Below are positions 53,208 to 64,000 of a stretch of 64,000 nt of DNA, in pieces. Each line of letters starts with the position of its first letter. The first letter of the stretch is position 1. The notes under the pieces were generated by a model. It was not told where the DNA came from. It worked only from the letters and a program-made list of their open reading frames with translations, and made no database searches. Origin of the DNA: Cytobacillus pseudoceanisediminis (GTDB lineage Bacteria; Bacillota; Bacilli; Bacillales; Cytobacillaceae); assembly GCF_023516215.1 (NCBI RefSeq), contig NZ_CP097349.1:682001-746000 (forward strand). Direction: 5' to 3'. The translations under genes and the position numbers were made by a program.

Positions 53208-53330
53208 AAAGTCTTTTTAAATTATGAAAAATGCTTACCAGGAAAATTAAAATTCTAAGGTGTATAATAACTATTCTAGAGATTCAATCTCAATTAATCT
53301 GAAAAGCTATAGGAGCACCAAGATAAGATC

Positions 53331-53531
53331 ATGAAAAAATATAATTTAAAGAACCATTTTAAAGGATTAAAGAAGGGAACGCACTTTTACCTGATTGCTG
53401 AATCTGAATTTATTGGCATTAAAGAGTATGTTTTGCGGACAAAAGACTTAGCGGTCAGGATTTCCATTAATGAAAGCGAGCTGAACAGGCATTTTACTTT
53501 AATGCACAGTTATGCATCCAAAGAGGATTAA
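53331..53531 (+). CDS. Small hypothetical protein, 66 residues
   Basis: A soluble, basic-to-neutral protein (KYNLKNHFKGLKKGTHFYLI, then AESEFIGIKEYVLRTKDLAVRISINESEL). The ATG lies some 11 bases after AGGAGC. The pattern of alternating hydrophobic residues suggests a small beta-rich fold. I do not recognise it. Confidence 0.6.
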   Translation: MKKYNLKNHFKGLKKGTHFYLIAESEFIGIKEYVLRTKDLAVRISINESELNRHFTLMHSYASKED

Positions 53532-53584
53532 TTCCTCCACTTTATTGTGCTGTAACATAATAAAAAAGCCCCGTATAGGCGGCC

Positions 53585-54541
53585 TTAAATTAGTACTCTC
53601 GATGTTTGACCCCAGCGCATGACAATGGCTCCCCAGCCGAGACCTGCACCATATCCAGCCAGTACAACTACATCCCCGTCTTTTATTTTGCCTTCCTTCA
53701 CTTCTTCATGAAGCCCAATAGCTATCGTAGGTGCAGAAGAGTTTCCGTAATATTGTATGGTTTTGGTATGAACTTTTTCCATAGGAAAGCCGAGGCGTGC
53801 TGTACCTGCTTCAATGATACGCAAGTTGGATTGGTGAGGGATGATGAAATCCACTTCTTGCAGGCTCAGGCCAGAGAGTTCCAAAACTTTATGAACCGCT
53901 TTGGGAAATCTGTCTACTGCAAATTCAAAAACGGCTCTTCCGTCCATCTTGATGTGCTTGTTTTCATCAAGATGAAGATATTTTCCCCCGCTTCCATCCA
54001 TTTGCATATGGATGCCGAGAATACCATTGCTTTTATCCACCTGCCCTAAGACAACAGCAGCAGCTCCATCTGAAAACAGCAGCGCCGTCTTTTTATCCAT
54101 CGGATTCAAGAGGGAGGAGCATTTGTCGACAGCAATGACTAATACGTTTTTATACAATCCTGTCTGAACAAATTGGGCCCCGGTTGCCAGGGCAGTGATA
54201 AAGCTGGAACAGCCTGAATGAAGGTCCAGCCCTGCACAATGTGCAGCACCGATTCTATCCTGAACCAGCGCAGCCGTAATGTGGGTGTCATGTGTGTTTG
54301 TTCCAATAATGACCATGTCAATATCCTTCGGGTTGACCCCTGCGTCTTCTATCGCACGTTTTCCAGCAATTTCGCACATATCTGTAAGTGATGAGTCTGG
54401 AGATTCGTAGCGTCTTTCCAGTATGCCCGTTTTTCTGCATATTTCTTCTTGTGTAATACCGAAACGTCTGGCAATCACCTCATTTGTTATAATATTTTCT
54501 GGAATGTTTACACCGATTCCTAAAACACCTGCACTGAACAA
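53585..54541 (-). CDS. 3-oxoacyl-ACP synthase III (FabH) paralogue
   Basis: A 318-residue ketoacyl synthase III. The start is TTG 54541, seven bases after GAGGAGGT; the longer in-frame reading has no site. The catalytic Cys lies in GLDLHSGCSSFITAL, the His in DFIIPHQSNLRI, and the Asn in IQYYGNSSAPTIA. The LFSDGAAAVVLG and VVVLAGYGAGLGWGAIVMRWG segments are standard. It condenses acyl-CoA with malonyl-ACP to start fatty acid synthesis. No fab cluster is nearby, so it is probably a second, stand-alone FabH. Confidence 0.92.
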   Translation of the reverse strand: MFSAGVLGIGVNIPENIITNEVIARRFGITQEEICRKTGILERRYESPDSSLTDMCEIAGKRAIEDAGVNPKDIDMVIIGTNTHDTHITAALVQDRIGAAHCAGLDLHSGCSSFITALATGAQFVQTGLYKNVLVIAVDKCSSLLNPMDKKTALLFSDGAAAVVLGQVDKSNGILGIHMQMDGSGGKYLHLDENKHIKMDGRAVFEFAVDRFPKAVHKVLELSGLSLQEVDFIIPHQSNLRIIEAGTARLGFPMEKVHTKTIQYYGNSSAPTIAIGLHEEVKEGKIKDGDVVVLAGYGAGLGWGAIVMRWGQTSRVLI

Positions 54542-54633
54542 AGCAATGACCTCCTCGGATGAGTTAATTTTTACCATTACATTTTATCACATAATTGGAC
54601 AAATTTTGCAATATTGAGAGTTTTATAATTTTA

Positions 54634-54665
54634 TAAAAAAATGCTCAGAGCATTTCGCCCTGAGC
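54634..54665 (-). terminator. Terminator of the VWA lipoprotein gene
   Basis: On the minus strand GCTCAG-GGCGAAATGCT-CTGAGC is followed by ATTTTTTT. Confidence 0.82.
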
Positions 54666-54687
54666 AATCTTCATTTCATAAGTTCTT

Positions 54688-56113
54688 TTACCAGATGTCA
54701 CCGCGCTCTTTTTTTAGAGCCTTCATTTTTTCAACCCATTCGTCGACTCTCAGCTTGATCTCATCACTTTCCGCCTCAGCTGTATTTCGGTTTTTTTCAT
54801 AGAGTTCTAAATAGAGGTCCTTCATTTGCTCGCTTCGTTCATAGCCCCAATCACGTAGCTCTGATCGCTGCTCATCAGTGATCCAGCCATTGTCTCCCAT
54901 GACTGTAACAGCATCAAGGATTCGATGTGCTTCACGCCTGCCGATCGTAAATAATTGGCGGGGATAAATTTCTCCGAGTTCATACTCATCCATCATTTCC
55001 CATGGGCTTGGCGACAGTGTAAATGCCCAGGCCAGGTCGCCGGCAGAAGGAAGCCACTCGTATTGGATCGTGTTTTTCAATTCATCCGGGTTATCCGCTT
55101 TTAAATATTCCCCATTGCCGGCTTCGGCTACTGCTTTTAATTGGTTCTCGGCTTTTCCATCTACACCAAACCCTATGATATTCACACTATTGCTGCTGTT
55201 GTTTTTTACAAGGTTTTTACTGGCCGAGACGGGGTCGCCATCACATGTTTCGGCACCGTCACTGACAATGTAGATCGTTGTGGATCCATCATAACCGCTG
55301 CTCATTTCTGCAGCCTTTTGAATGGCACCGGCAAGAGGTGTCCAGCCTTTGCTTTCAAATGAATCCACTGCTTCGTGGAACTCTTTCTTGGAATATTTCC
55401 CCATCGGGTAGACTTCCTCTACTCCTGAGCAGGAAATTTCTTTATCAGCGTCCGCTTCAGAGCCTTTATGGCCATATACAACTAGGGAAACTTCGCTGCT
55501 TTGGCCAATTGTCTGGGCGAAACTCTTTACGGCACTTTTAGCAATATCCATTTTCATTTTGCCGCCTGCCTGCAGCAGCATGCTTGAACTGGCATCAAGA
55601 AGAATAATAGCCTGTTCTGATGCCTTTTTTCTTCCCCAGGTTCTGATTTAGTGGGATCCGGCAGGTAAGGCTCTTCAAAATCTGGTTTGTAGGAATTGGA
55701 CTTTTCAATGATGTTTTTATAATTCGGACTCGCCAACAGGGAAAGAAGCCCTTTTTTAATCGAGTCTGTATCTTTGGCTTCTTTCGTCAGCTCCTCAAGT
55801 TTGGGGGTCATCTTGCTTATAAGCTCAGGATCAGTTTCAGGCACATTGAATTCAATGGCCTCAATGTCCTTCTCGTATGTGAGCCCTTCCATTAGTGTTC
55901 CAGGGGTCAATTTCAGCAGGCTTTCTTCTGAAACCTCCAAATTAATATTCTCAGATTCTGCTAAAATGCTTTCCTGCTTTTTTCTTCCTTGTCTTCTTGT
56001 TTTTGTTCTTCTTTACCTGATGAATCAGCTTCCGCTTCCGCTTTCTCTTTGTCATTGCTGCATGCTGAAAGAATCAATGCGGCAAACAGCAGCCATAACG
56101 CATAACGTTTCAC
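54688..56113 (-). CDS. Lipoprotein with von Willebrand factor A domain, frame broken twice
   Basis: GTG 56113 after AGAGGAG opens a lipoprotein signal peptide (RYALWLLFAALILSAC) followed by a Glu/Lys-rich linker. The frame breaks at the T6 run 55978-55983 and again at T6 55625-55630 (A runs on the coding strand); one A at each joins it into about 475 residues. The VWA domain has the MIDAS motif LLDASSSM and IVSDGAETCDGDP. A C-terminal helical region follows (WGYERSEQMKDLYLELYEKN). It is lipid-anchored outside the membrane, and probably binds protein through Mg2+. Partners are unknown. Confidence 0.83.
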
Positions 56114-56258
56114 ATAAATTCTCCTCTTTATTTAAGTTTTACTAATAATAGAGTTTAACATGGATAAAGCTGGGTTTGAAGTAATTTCCATATGATAGGA
56201 TTTTTTTACAGCATTTTGGTATAGTTGAAGGAAGATATAATGCAAAGGAGGCAATCCG

Positions 56259-56801
56259 TTGGAAACAGTATTTCCGATCCTTGAAACAGAAAGATTAATT
56301 TTAAGAGAAGCAACTGAAGAAGATGCAAAAGATATGTTTGTATACCTGTCAGATCAACTGGTTGTAAAGCATATGGGAATCTCGGCCTGTGAATCTGTCG
56401 AAGAGGTGCTGGATGAAATAAAGTGGTATAAATCCATTTACAAAAATCGCACTGGAATGCGCTGGGGCATAACCCTAAAGGATTCCGGGAAGGTCATAGG
56501 GAGCTGCGGTTTCCTAAACAGGAATCCCAGACATTTCCGAAGTGAAGTCGGTTATGAATTAAGCAGAGAGCATTGGGGAAAAGGGATTGCCAATGAAGCT
56601 CTTGAGAGAGTTTTAAAATTCGGATTTGAACACCTTGAGCTTGAAAGGATTGAGGCCCTGATAGAACCTAAAAATCTCTCATCCCAGAAGCTGGTTGAAA
56701 GGCAGGGATTCACGAGAGAAGGTTTGCTGAGGCACTATGAATATACAAATGGAAAATTTGATGATTTGTATATGTACTCTATTTTAAAAGGGGATTTGTA
56801 G
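56259..56801 (+). CDS. RimJ/RimL-type GNAT acetyltransferase
   Basis: A 180-residue enzyme starting at TTG 56259 after GGAGG. It has the family opening ILETERLILREATEEDAKDMF, a GKVIGSCGFLNRNP strand, the acetyl-CoA loop YELSREHWGKGIANEALERVLKFGF, and NLSSQKLVERQGFTREGLLRHYEY. Relatives acetylate protein N-termini or small amines. The substrate is unknown. Confidence 0.9.
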   Translation: METVFPILETERLILREATEEDAKDMFVYLSDQLVVKHMGISACESVEEVLDEIKWYKSIYKNRTGMRWGITLKDSGKVIGSCGFLNRNPRHFRSEVGYELSREHWGKGIANEALERVLKFGFEHLELERIEALIEPKNLSSQKLVERQGFTREGLLRHYEYTNGKFDDLYMYSILKGDL

Positions 56802-56869
56802 AAGGGCTGGAGTTAGGAATACATATTGAGTTTGAGTGAAAAAACCAATCTGCTGGGAGGATTATTTTT

Positions 56870-57211
56870 ATGAACTACAATGGCCGTACCTTTGTTTCTG
56901 TTCAAAATACTGAGAATGGTGAAGTATCATCAAAAACCTTTTTTCAGTATAAACAGGAGGGAAACATTATATCTGCTGATTATGGCGGGGGAGAGATTAT
57001 TCAGGGGACACTTATTGGAATTGTAAATGAAGATGGCAGTTTAGAATTTAGATATAACCATGTGAATAACAAATATGAAATACGCGGAGGAAAATGTCAT
57101 TCAAAACCTGAAAAGCTGCAAGACGGCCGCATCAGGCTATATGAAAAATGGCAATGGCAGGATGATGAAGGGACGGAAGGTCATTCGATTATCGAGGAAG
57201 TAAAAAATTAA
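56870..57211 (+). CDS. Conserved hypothetical beta-rich protein
   Basis: A 113-residue protein: [59 protein letters not shown], and [25 protein letters not shown]. The alternating pattern predicts a small beta barrel. Close relatives in Bacillus are often misnamed 'n-acetylglutamate synthase' in databases, a label this sequence does not support. The ATG follows TGGGAGG. Confidence 0.8.
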   Translation: MNYNGRTFVSVQNTENGEVSSKTFFQYKQEGNIISADYGGGEIIQGTLIGIVNEDGSLEFRYNHVNNKYEIRGGKCHSKPEKLQDGRIRLYEKWQWQDDEGTEGHSIIEEVKN

Positions 57212-57243
57212 AGTTTAATAGGCGGCATGGGAGCCGGAGGGAA

Positions 57244-58477
57244 TTATCCCTCCGCATGCAGCTTCAGGTTCTGTCTGCTTCTTTTTGTTTTTTCTTTCGT
57301 TAAAGTGAAGAAGAAAACAAAGCCGATGAATGATGTAATAAACAATATGGCACCCATTGGTACCGCAGTGGTTTCATCAATGCTCACCAAAGGGGAAACA
57401 GCAGAACCCAGCACTAAAGGAAGCATTCCAATAACGGCGCTGGCACTGCCGGCACGATGCCCCTGATTTTTCATGGCCAATGTAAACGAGCTGGTAATGA
57501 TCATTCCCATTGAAGTCATATAGATAAAGATCGGAATGACAAGCATGAATAGCGGACCATTAATGATGGTCATGATTAAAAGTAACGAAGTGGCACTGAC
57601 GGCAAGGCAGACGGCTGTCCGGAGCAGGCTTCTTTCCGGAATGACACCTGCCAGGCGGCCAATTAGAAAACTCCCCGTAATGATGGCCAATCCATTAATG
57701 CCAAACAGGATGCTGAACACCTGAGGCGATACACCATAAATCCCCTGATAGACAAAAGGTGTCCCCGAAACATAAGCAAAGCTTCCACCATGTATAAATC
57801 CTACGATAAGGGCATACCCGATGAAGGAACGGTCCCTGAAAAGGCCCCCCATGCTTTTAACGGAATTTCCAATGGAGCTTGGGACCCTTTTTTCTGGAGG
57901 AAGGGTTTCTTTTAATCGGAAATAGATCACAATGGTAATAAATAATCCCAAAAAGCTTAGAAAATAAAATATGGTTTCCCAGCTTGCGAAAGGAATCAGA
58001 AGCAGGGCACCGCCTGTCATTGGTGCGATCATCGGAGCTGTTGCATTAATGACCATAAGCAAGGCAAAAAACTTCGTGAGCTCTTTACCGCTGAACACAT
58101 CACGGACAACTGCCCGGGATAGGACAATTCCAGCAGAGGCGGTTAATCCCTGCAGAAATCGGGCTGCAATAAAGGCTCCGATATTTGGTGAAATGGCGCA
58201 TAAAAGGGAAGATACGGCAAAGAGAGATCCCGATAAGAAGAGGCTTTCTTCTTCCATGGGAATCACTGAGCGGTCCGACAATAACCTGTCCAGCCGCAAG
58301 TCCAATCAAGCAGGCTGTTAAACTCATCTGAACAAGTGAAGCCCGGGCACTGAAATCATCAGCGATTTCTGGGAAGCCTGGCAAATACATATCAATATTA
58401 AATGGCCCCAATATTCCAAGCATGCTGAGGAGAAATGCCAGCGCAAGCCTCTCTTTTCCAGTAGGGTTGTGAATCAT
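57244..58477 (-). CDS. Bcr/CflA-type multidrug MFS transporter, frame broken
   Basis: ATG 58477 opens LLSMLGILGPFNIDMYLPGFPEIADDF, the diagnostic Bcr/CflA opening. The loop VIVGPLSDSHGRRKPLLIG follows, then the frame breaks near 58219-58221. The remainder (LFAVSSLLCAISPNIGAFIAARFLQGLTAS) continues in another frame to 57244. Removing one base, or adding two, joins them to about 410 residues. This group pumps drugs such as bicyclomycin and sulfonamides; the substrate here is unknown. Confidence 0.88.
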
Positions 58478-58613
58478 GTTAAACACCTTTCTTTCTATGA
58501 AGCTGTTAATCTTTTACATAAATATGGCTAGTATACGCCAGGTGCAGGGGGATGTCCAGCGGAGAATGCTGTAAATAAAAAAATCCATGGCGGAATAGCC
58601 ACAGATTTAATCA

Positions 58614-58997
58614 TTAACAATTGCAGATCATCAATACATTTCCATCCAAGTCCTGAAAGTTGAAATAGGCAAAATCTCCAATACGCTCAATTTCCTTTAC
58701 AATGGTGATTCCCTGATCTTTAACAAACGTGTATGCCTCATCAATATCCTGGACGAAGAAATTAAATAAAACGTGACCGGAAGGATTTAAGGTAAAGGCT
58801 GGATCAAAGGTGTGGTCATCCAGTGTAAGACCGGTTTCAGAGGTGACAGGAATGTTGTATACCGGGGATTCTACTGAACCCTTATGAAAAGGCAATCCAA
58901 GCAGTGTGCTATACCATTCAGCCGACTTTTCCAGGTCGCTGACATGAATAAAAACATTGTTCACTTTGCCTGCAATCGGGGAAGCAATTGATTTCAT
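58614..58997 (-). CDS. VOC-superfamily (glyoxalase-like) protein
   Basis: A 127-residue VOC protein: NNVFIHVSDLEKSAEWYSTLLGLPF at the start, FNFFVQDIDEAYTFVKDQGI in the middle, and YFNFQDLDGNVLMICNC at the end. The first His (in FIHVSD) is in a metal-ligand position. The substrate is unknown. It stands alone. Confidence 0.87.
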   Translation of the reverse strand: MKSIASPIAGKVNNVFIHVSDLEKSAEWYSTLLGLPFHKGSVESPVYNIPVTSETGLTLDDHTFDPAFTLNPSGHVLFNFFVQDIDEAYTFVKDQGITIVKEIERIGDFAYFNFQDLDGNVLMICNC

Positions 58998-59060
58998 ATA
59001 CTCACCGCTTTCATTGTGATTATTTTACCAATTCTCCATACGCAGGAAATCTCCTTTAAT

Positions 59061-59786
59061 TTAAGGGTTCAGCCTGTGTATTTCCCTGGCGACAGCTTCC
59101 AAAATGTACACAACTGGAACTTGAGTCGTAATATTGGACTGCTCAAACGTTTCCTCTGTCACATAATAGGCGATATTCAAATCTGAAACTTTCGCAATTG
59201 TTGAAAGCCGGCTGTTTGTGATGCTGATGATTTTACTGCCTTCCTGCTTCAGCTGGTTAAGATGGGTGACTGTAAAAGGAGTTTCCCCTGAGACAGATAA
59301 GGCAATCGTGACACTGCTGCTGCGGATGCTGGAATGGATCGGAAAATGGGGATCCTTGATATACAGTGAAAACTTGCCAAGACTCGAGAAATATCTGGCT
59401 CCGTATTCAGCCAGTATGCCTGAGCTTCCGATCCCTATAAATATAATGTTATCTGCCGTATTTATAAGTTCTGCTGCCTCGATGATTTTTTCGTCTAAAT
59501 CACCTCTTAGCGTTCGCTCGAAAAACTCGACGATGGATTGCTTGGAACCTTTTATAGAGGTCTTTTTATTTTCCTGCAAATATAATTTAAACTTTATCTT
59601 AAATTCAGTGAAACCCTCACAATTCAGCTTCCTGCAGAACCGCAGGATGGTGGCCGTCGAAACATGGGTTTCATCTGCAAGTTCACGAATCCGCATATAA
59701 GGAATCTTTTCTTTGTTTTGACAGATGTAATGATATATGGATGTTTCTAAATCATTGAAAGATGCGATGATTTCATTTGAAAACAT
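59061..59786 (-). CDS. MurR/RpiR-family sugar-phosphate-responsive regulator
   Basis: A 241-residue protein: N-terminal helix-turn-helix (about 20-75; RIRELADETHVSTATILRFCRKLNCEGFTEFK) and a C-terminal SIS domain (about 95-235; IIFIGIGSSGILAEYGARYFSSLG, IALSVSGETPFTVTHLNQLKQEGSKIISITN) that binds phosphosugars. It is divergent from the GH1 6-phospho-glycosidase gene, so that gene is the probable target. The operator may be the GTTAC/GTAAC repeats in between. Confidence 0.9.
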   Translation of the reverse strand: MFSNEIIASFNDLETSIYHYICQNKEKIPYMRIRELADETHVSTATILRFCRKLNCEGFTEFKIKFKLYLQENKKTSIKGSKQSIVEFFERTLRGDLDEKIIEAAELINTADNIIFIGIGSSGILAEYGARYFSSLGKFSLYIKDPHFPIHSSIRSSSVTIALSVSGETPFTVTHLNQLKQEGSKIISITNSRLSTIAKVSDLNIAYYVTEETFEQSNITTQVPVVYILEAVAREIHRLNP

Positions 59787-59848
59787 GATTCAGTAATCCT
59801 CCGTTGAAAAAATAGATAGGCTTATTTTATCACAAGGAGAAACAATAC

Positions 59849-59864
59849 GTTACTTTTATGTAAC
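59849..59864. promoter_or_regulatory. Inverted repeat between rpiR-type and GH1 genes
   Basis: GTTAC-TTTTAT-GTAAC is a 5-bp inverted repeat. A related GGTAACATAAAA lies near 59957. The pair flank the presumed divergent promoters and are candidate operators. Confidence 0.4.
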
Positions 59865-59990
59865 AAATATCAAAATGCCGTTAAACAAGACTTAATTAAC
59901 TCTATTTATTTACATACCCTTCGACTCGCTTTAAGCTTCTTCTATATCCCTTTTCGGGTAACATAAAAACTCCATTTAAACAAATATTAA

Positions 59991-61452
<1,462 letters not shown>

Positions 61453-61463
61453 AATATTTAAGC

Positions 61464-61486
61464 GGGCTGCCTGAGGGCAGTCTTTA
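61464..61486 (+). terminator. Intrinsic terminator of the GH1 gene
   Basis: GGGCTGCC-TGA-GGGCAGTC followed by a short TTTA tail. Confidence 0.7.
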
Positions 61487-61660
61487 CTTGTTTAGAAAGT
61501 TAAATGTGCAGGTGTTATTATGAGAAATTTACACATGAACTAATGAAAAAATCTTTATGGAGTAAAATATGAATTAAGTCCAGGAAAATGATATTTCAGA
61601 GGAGCTAATAAATAATCCTGGTGTTCAGGAAGTCTAATGAATAGGGAGATGAAGCAGGTG

Positions 61661-62164
61661 ATTTATATCTACCATGATTTTGGGGGAACTCATACAACAT
61701 CTCTGGCAGCGGCATACCATCTAAAAATCATTCGTCACCGCAAACTCGAAAAAGAAGAAATAAGTGAGCTGCCGTATTTTAATAAATTGACAAAGAAAGA
61801 TGCAGGAAAATTTATTTTTCATGGTGAAGATGAGGAAGGAAATCCGGTGTACACCCTTGGAAGAAGATCTTCTAAGCTGGCAGTTGAAACACTGCATCAT
61901 TTTTGCCATTTATTAAATAGTCATAAAGGAATTAATGATAAAATCGTCCTCTCTGATACTTCACCTGCAGTACCGCTTTCTCTGACTATAGGTGGATTCA
62001 TATCCAAAGGCTTAGGACTGGACAGATTAGGGACTCCACTGGTTATTAAAGGAGCACAGAAATGCAGCGGAAATATTCTGGAGCTGGTGAACGAAACGAA
62101 AAAAATTGCCGCCGGTTCTAATTCTGCTATAATTAAAATTGATAATAAGGAGTTTCAGGCATAG
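61661..62164 (+). CDS. DUF3189 protein
   Basis: A protein of about 167 residues that fits DUF3189: IYIYHDFGGTHTTSLAAAYHL at the start, then EISELPYFNKLTKKDAGKFIFHG and GRRSSKLAVETLHHF. GTG 61661, which matches the family's usual N-terminus, follows AGGGAG; ATGs at 61649 and 61637 are in frame too. The opening resembles a nucleotide-binding loop, but the function is unknown. Just upstream (61575-61636) lies a short non-genic fragment reading DISEELINNPGVQEV. Confidence 0.8.
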   Translation: MYIYHDFGGTHTTSLAAAYHLKIIRHRKLEKEEISELPYFNKLTKKDAGKFIFHGEDEEGNPVYTLGRRSSKLAVETLHHFCHLLNSHKGINDKIVLSDTSPAVPLSLTIGGFISKGLGLDRLGTPLVIKGAQKCSGNILELVNETKKIAAGSNSAIIKIDNKEFQA

Positions 62165-62168
62165 ACAG

Positions 62169-62203
62169 TAAGAACCACCCTGATATTCAGATGGTTCTTT
62201 TCT
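62169..62203 (+). terminator. Intrinsic terminator of the DUF3189 gene
   Basis: AAGAACCA and TGGTTCTT flank CCCTGATATTCAGA; a T-rich tail follows. The remainder of the gap to 62434 is AT-rich and shows nothing else. Confidence 0.8.
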
Positions 62204-62434
62204 TTTGCAGGTAACTATCCGGACAGAAAAAGCCTAGTTTCTTAATATAAATATAGTATCAGTCTGTCGGTCTTAAAATTTCCAGCAGCAGCTCTAACAG
62301 CTCTTAAAAACTTATGGAATGTTAGTTTTGCAGGAGTAAGCAAATAATAAAAAGTATTATTAAACCCCCATAATATAAAGAATCTCCTTCGTATTCTTTG
62401 AATATAATCAATCAAAAGTCTCGAGGGGAAAAAT

Positions 62435-63052
62435 ATGAAATCACCAGCTAAGGGGGCCCTTGCCATGGTATTTGCAGGGGCTATAACGTTTTCTGTTGCC
62501 AATGGCATGCTGAAAGCTACTAAACTTTTTTCAGAGGAACACTCTTCTGTTTTATCAGGTATTCAACAAAAATCTGAAGTAAACAGACAAATTGATGAAA
62601 AGTCAGAAGCAAACATACTGGCTGTGCAAGAGAATGCGAAACAAAAAACGGTTACAGAAGATGCTCCTGATTTTGAAGAATCATTAAAAAAGGAAAAGAA
62701 TAGCGATAAGATGATTGTTGCTGTTCATACGAATACCGAAAAATCCAATCGGAAACCTGCTGTAAATCCTGTTTCAAAAGCTGTATCTGTCTCAAACGAA
62801 AAACCTTCGGCACCGGAGCCTGCCTCTGCACCTGCGGGAAGCAAGACAACAACTGAAGCATCAAAACCTGAGACCAGCACACAAGATCCAAACACACCTG
62901 CCTCTGGCACGGGAGGAGGAAGCATAATAAATCCTGCTGCAAAAACACTTAACCATGGCCAGCAGGTTTCCCAAGCCGCAAAAGAAAAAGCTGAGAGTAA
63001 TCGGGTTAGCAAAGGAAAAGAAGACAAAGAAAACAATGGGAAAAATCATTAA
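62435..63052 (+). CDS. Secreted or anchored low-complexity protein
   Basis: A 205-residue protein with an N-terminal hydrophobic signal or anchor (AKGALAMVFAGAITFSVANG), a Glu/Lys-rich stretch, then a long Pro/Ala/Ser/Thr/Lys region (EKPSAPEPASAPAGSKTTTE) typical of extracytoplasmic linkers, and a basic charged tail. No catalytic domain is seen. It lies convergent to a glycosyltransferase gene that probably makes an extracellular polymer. The function is unknown. Confidence 0.65.
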   Translation: MKSPAKGALAMVFAGAITFSVANGMLKATKLFSEEHSSVLSGIQQKSEVNRQIDEKSEANILAVQENAKQKTVTEDAPDFEESLKKEKNSDKMIVAVHTNTEKSNRKPAVNPVSKAVSVSNEKPSAPEPASAPAGSKTTTEASKPETSTQDPNTPASGTGGGSIINPAAKTLNHGQQVSQAAKEKAESNRVSKGKEDKENNGKNH

Positions 63053-63116
63053 ACCTCAGGAAGGATCATCAGGAGACGGTGGTCCTTTTTCCTTTATAGG
63101 TATTAGATTATACAGC

Positions 63117-63144
63117 AAAAAGGCCTTCCCCAAATGGGAAAGGC
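63117..63144 (-). terminator. Terminator of the glycosyltransferase gene
   Basis: On the minus strand GCCTTTCCC-ATTT-GGGGAAGGC is followed by CTTTTT. Confidence 0.85.
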
Positions 63145-63152
63145 TCTTGAAT

Positions 63153-64000
63153 TCATTTAATATTCATAATGGAATTATCCTGAGTTACATTGCCTTTTCG
63201 TTTAAGTTTATTCCAGCCAACGGCTACTCCTTTTATAGCGGAGAAGATCGATTTTACCACAACATAAGTCATCAGCTGTTTATATAAAATTCGCTGCAGA
63301 AACAATGAGACTAGTGGTTTAGGGCTTTCTTTCTCCAGCCTGAACGCATAAAGGGAGGCGAAGAAATCCATCAAGTAGAATAGGACAAATCCAATGGCTG
63401 CTTTTTCAGGGTTTGGGCTGAAAAGGGCAAAGATGAACAATATATCTGCAATAGGAGAAATGGTTTGATAAACATATTGAAAAAGCCACATGTTAGGCAA
63501 GGCTACATATCCTAATGAATGATGTTTTTTGTTAAATAATGCCGCGCGATGTTTCCAAAGGCATTGGAGAGTGCCATATACCCATCGGTAGCGCTGCTTT
63601 GCCAGGCTTTTAATATCTTCAGGCACCTCTGTATAAGCATAAGCCTTTTCTTCGAACTCAATTTTCTTACCTTTGCGCAATAGTGCAAGTGTGATATCCG
63701 TATCTTCTGCAAGGGTATCCTCTCTAAAGTAACCAGCCTCTTCAACCGCAGACTTTTTCCATGCACCGATGGCACCTGGTACTACGGTAATGCAATTAAG
63801 AGCCGCAAAGGCTCTTCTTTCCAAATTAAAGCCTGTCACATATTCAATATGCTGCCAATTCGTCAGGAGATTCCCCTTATTCCCAACCTTTACATTACCT
63901 GAAACAGCAGCCACTTGATTATCTTTAAAATGGCTAACAAGTAAAGAGATGGCGTTTTCAGCAATGAGTGTATCGGCATCTAATGCAATTACTATTTCCC
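63153..64000 (-). CDS. Family 2 processive glycosyltransferase (truncated at the right edge)
   Basis: The frame is open from the right edge to a stop at 63153, giving about 282 C-terminal residues. The visible motifs are those of processive GT2 enzymes such as PgaC, hyaluronan or cellulose synthases: the DADT metal site (EIVIALDADT), VSGNVKVGNKGN, the catalytic Asp in TLAEDTDITLALL, and QRYRW (Q-x-x-R-W). Two to four C-terminal membrane helices follow. It likely polymerises and exports a beta-linked polysaccharide. The N-terminal part, including any fused domain, is outside the window. Confidence 0.88.
   Translation of the reverse strand, partial: EIVIALDADTLIAENAISLLVSHFKDNQVAAVSGNVKVGNKGNLLTNWQHIEYVTGFNLERRAFAALNCITVVPGAIGAWKKSAVEEAGYFREDTLAEDTDITLALLRKGKKIEFEEKAYAYTEVPEDIKSLAKQRYRWVYGTLQCLWKHRAALFNKKHHSLGYVALPNMWLFQYVYQTISPIADILFIFALFSPNPEKAAIGFVLFYLMDFFASLYAFRLEKESPKPLVSLFLQRILYKQLMTYVVVKSIFSAIKGVAVGWNKLKRKGNVTQDNSIMNIK

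Overview
The window reads as chromosomal DNA of a low-GC, spore-former-type Firmicute of the family Bacillaceae. The reasons are strong AGGAGG-type ribosome sites with frequent TTG/GTG starts, many short-tailed intrinsic terminators, and families typical of Bacillus and relatives (Amj lipid II flippase, YhbD plus bactofilin, YolD, KtrAB, catDE-like genes, DUF1450, DUF2164, DUF2187, DUF3189, YrhK). A Cytobacillus/Mesobacillus-like genus is a guess from overall flavour; the sequence alone does not prove it. I see no rRNA, tRNA, IS element, prophage or CRISPR.

Layout. 0-10 kb: a truncated beta-clamp paralogue; a response regulator / histidine kinase / ECF sigma operon; small membrane proteins; a cytidine deaminase; a nucleotidyltransferase; a VOC protein; tandem array A; two small genes. 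10-16 kb: amj, DedA, a CNNM/CBS transporter, a MerR regulator, and an acidic amino-acid symporter behind a c-di-AMP riboswitch. 16-24 kb: acetyltransferases, a serine hydrolase, DinB, a secreted endonuclease I, a second c-di-AMP riboswitch driving ktrAB, MarR, tandem array B and a prolyl-4-hydroxylase-like oxygenase. 24-34 kb: FUSC exporter, LexA-boxed yolD, TPR protein, yhbD-bactofilin, ZTP riboswitch-serA, sigma factor-clpP paralogue. 34-42 kb: GntR/brnQ with repeated operators, a guanine-class riboswitch before a lipoprotein nucleosidase, tandem array C, an HxlR-catD-catE-FMN reductase cluster, a ZIP transporter and small cytosolic proteins. 42-54 kb: MOSC protein, ynfA remnant, SDR, MFS, NUDIX-methyltransferase, a C-terminal J-domain protein, a LacI regulator, tandem array D and a three-gene overlapping operon of membrane proteins. 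54-64 kb: FabH paralogue, VWA lipoprotein, acetyltransferase, Bcr-type MFS, RpiR with a GH1 glycosidase, a DUF3189 protein, a secreted low-complexity protein and a truncated family-2 glycosyltransferase.

Three themes stand out. First, RNA regulation is dense: four riboswitches (two c-di-AMP, one ZTP, one guanine class) link K+ and glutamate transport, serine/one-carbon metabolism and purine salvage. Second, four intergenic tandem arrays all have a 51-52 bp period; C and D share the unit sequence, and A is probably related. Third, more than 20 recognisable genes are interrupted by single-base frameshifts, mostly one base missing in a homopolymer. This looks like systematic indel error in the source sequence more than mass gene decay, so most split genes are annotated here as one gene. 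A few loci (ynfA, a MEDS-like gene, a CBO0543-like copy, the GNAT at 48.4 kb) look truly degraded.
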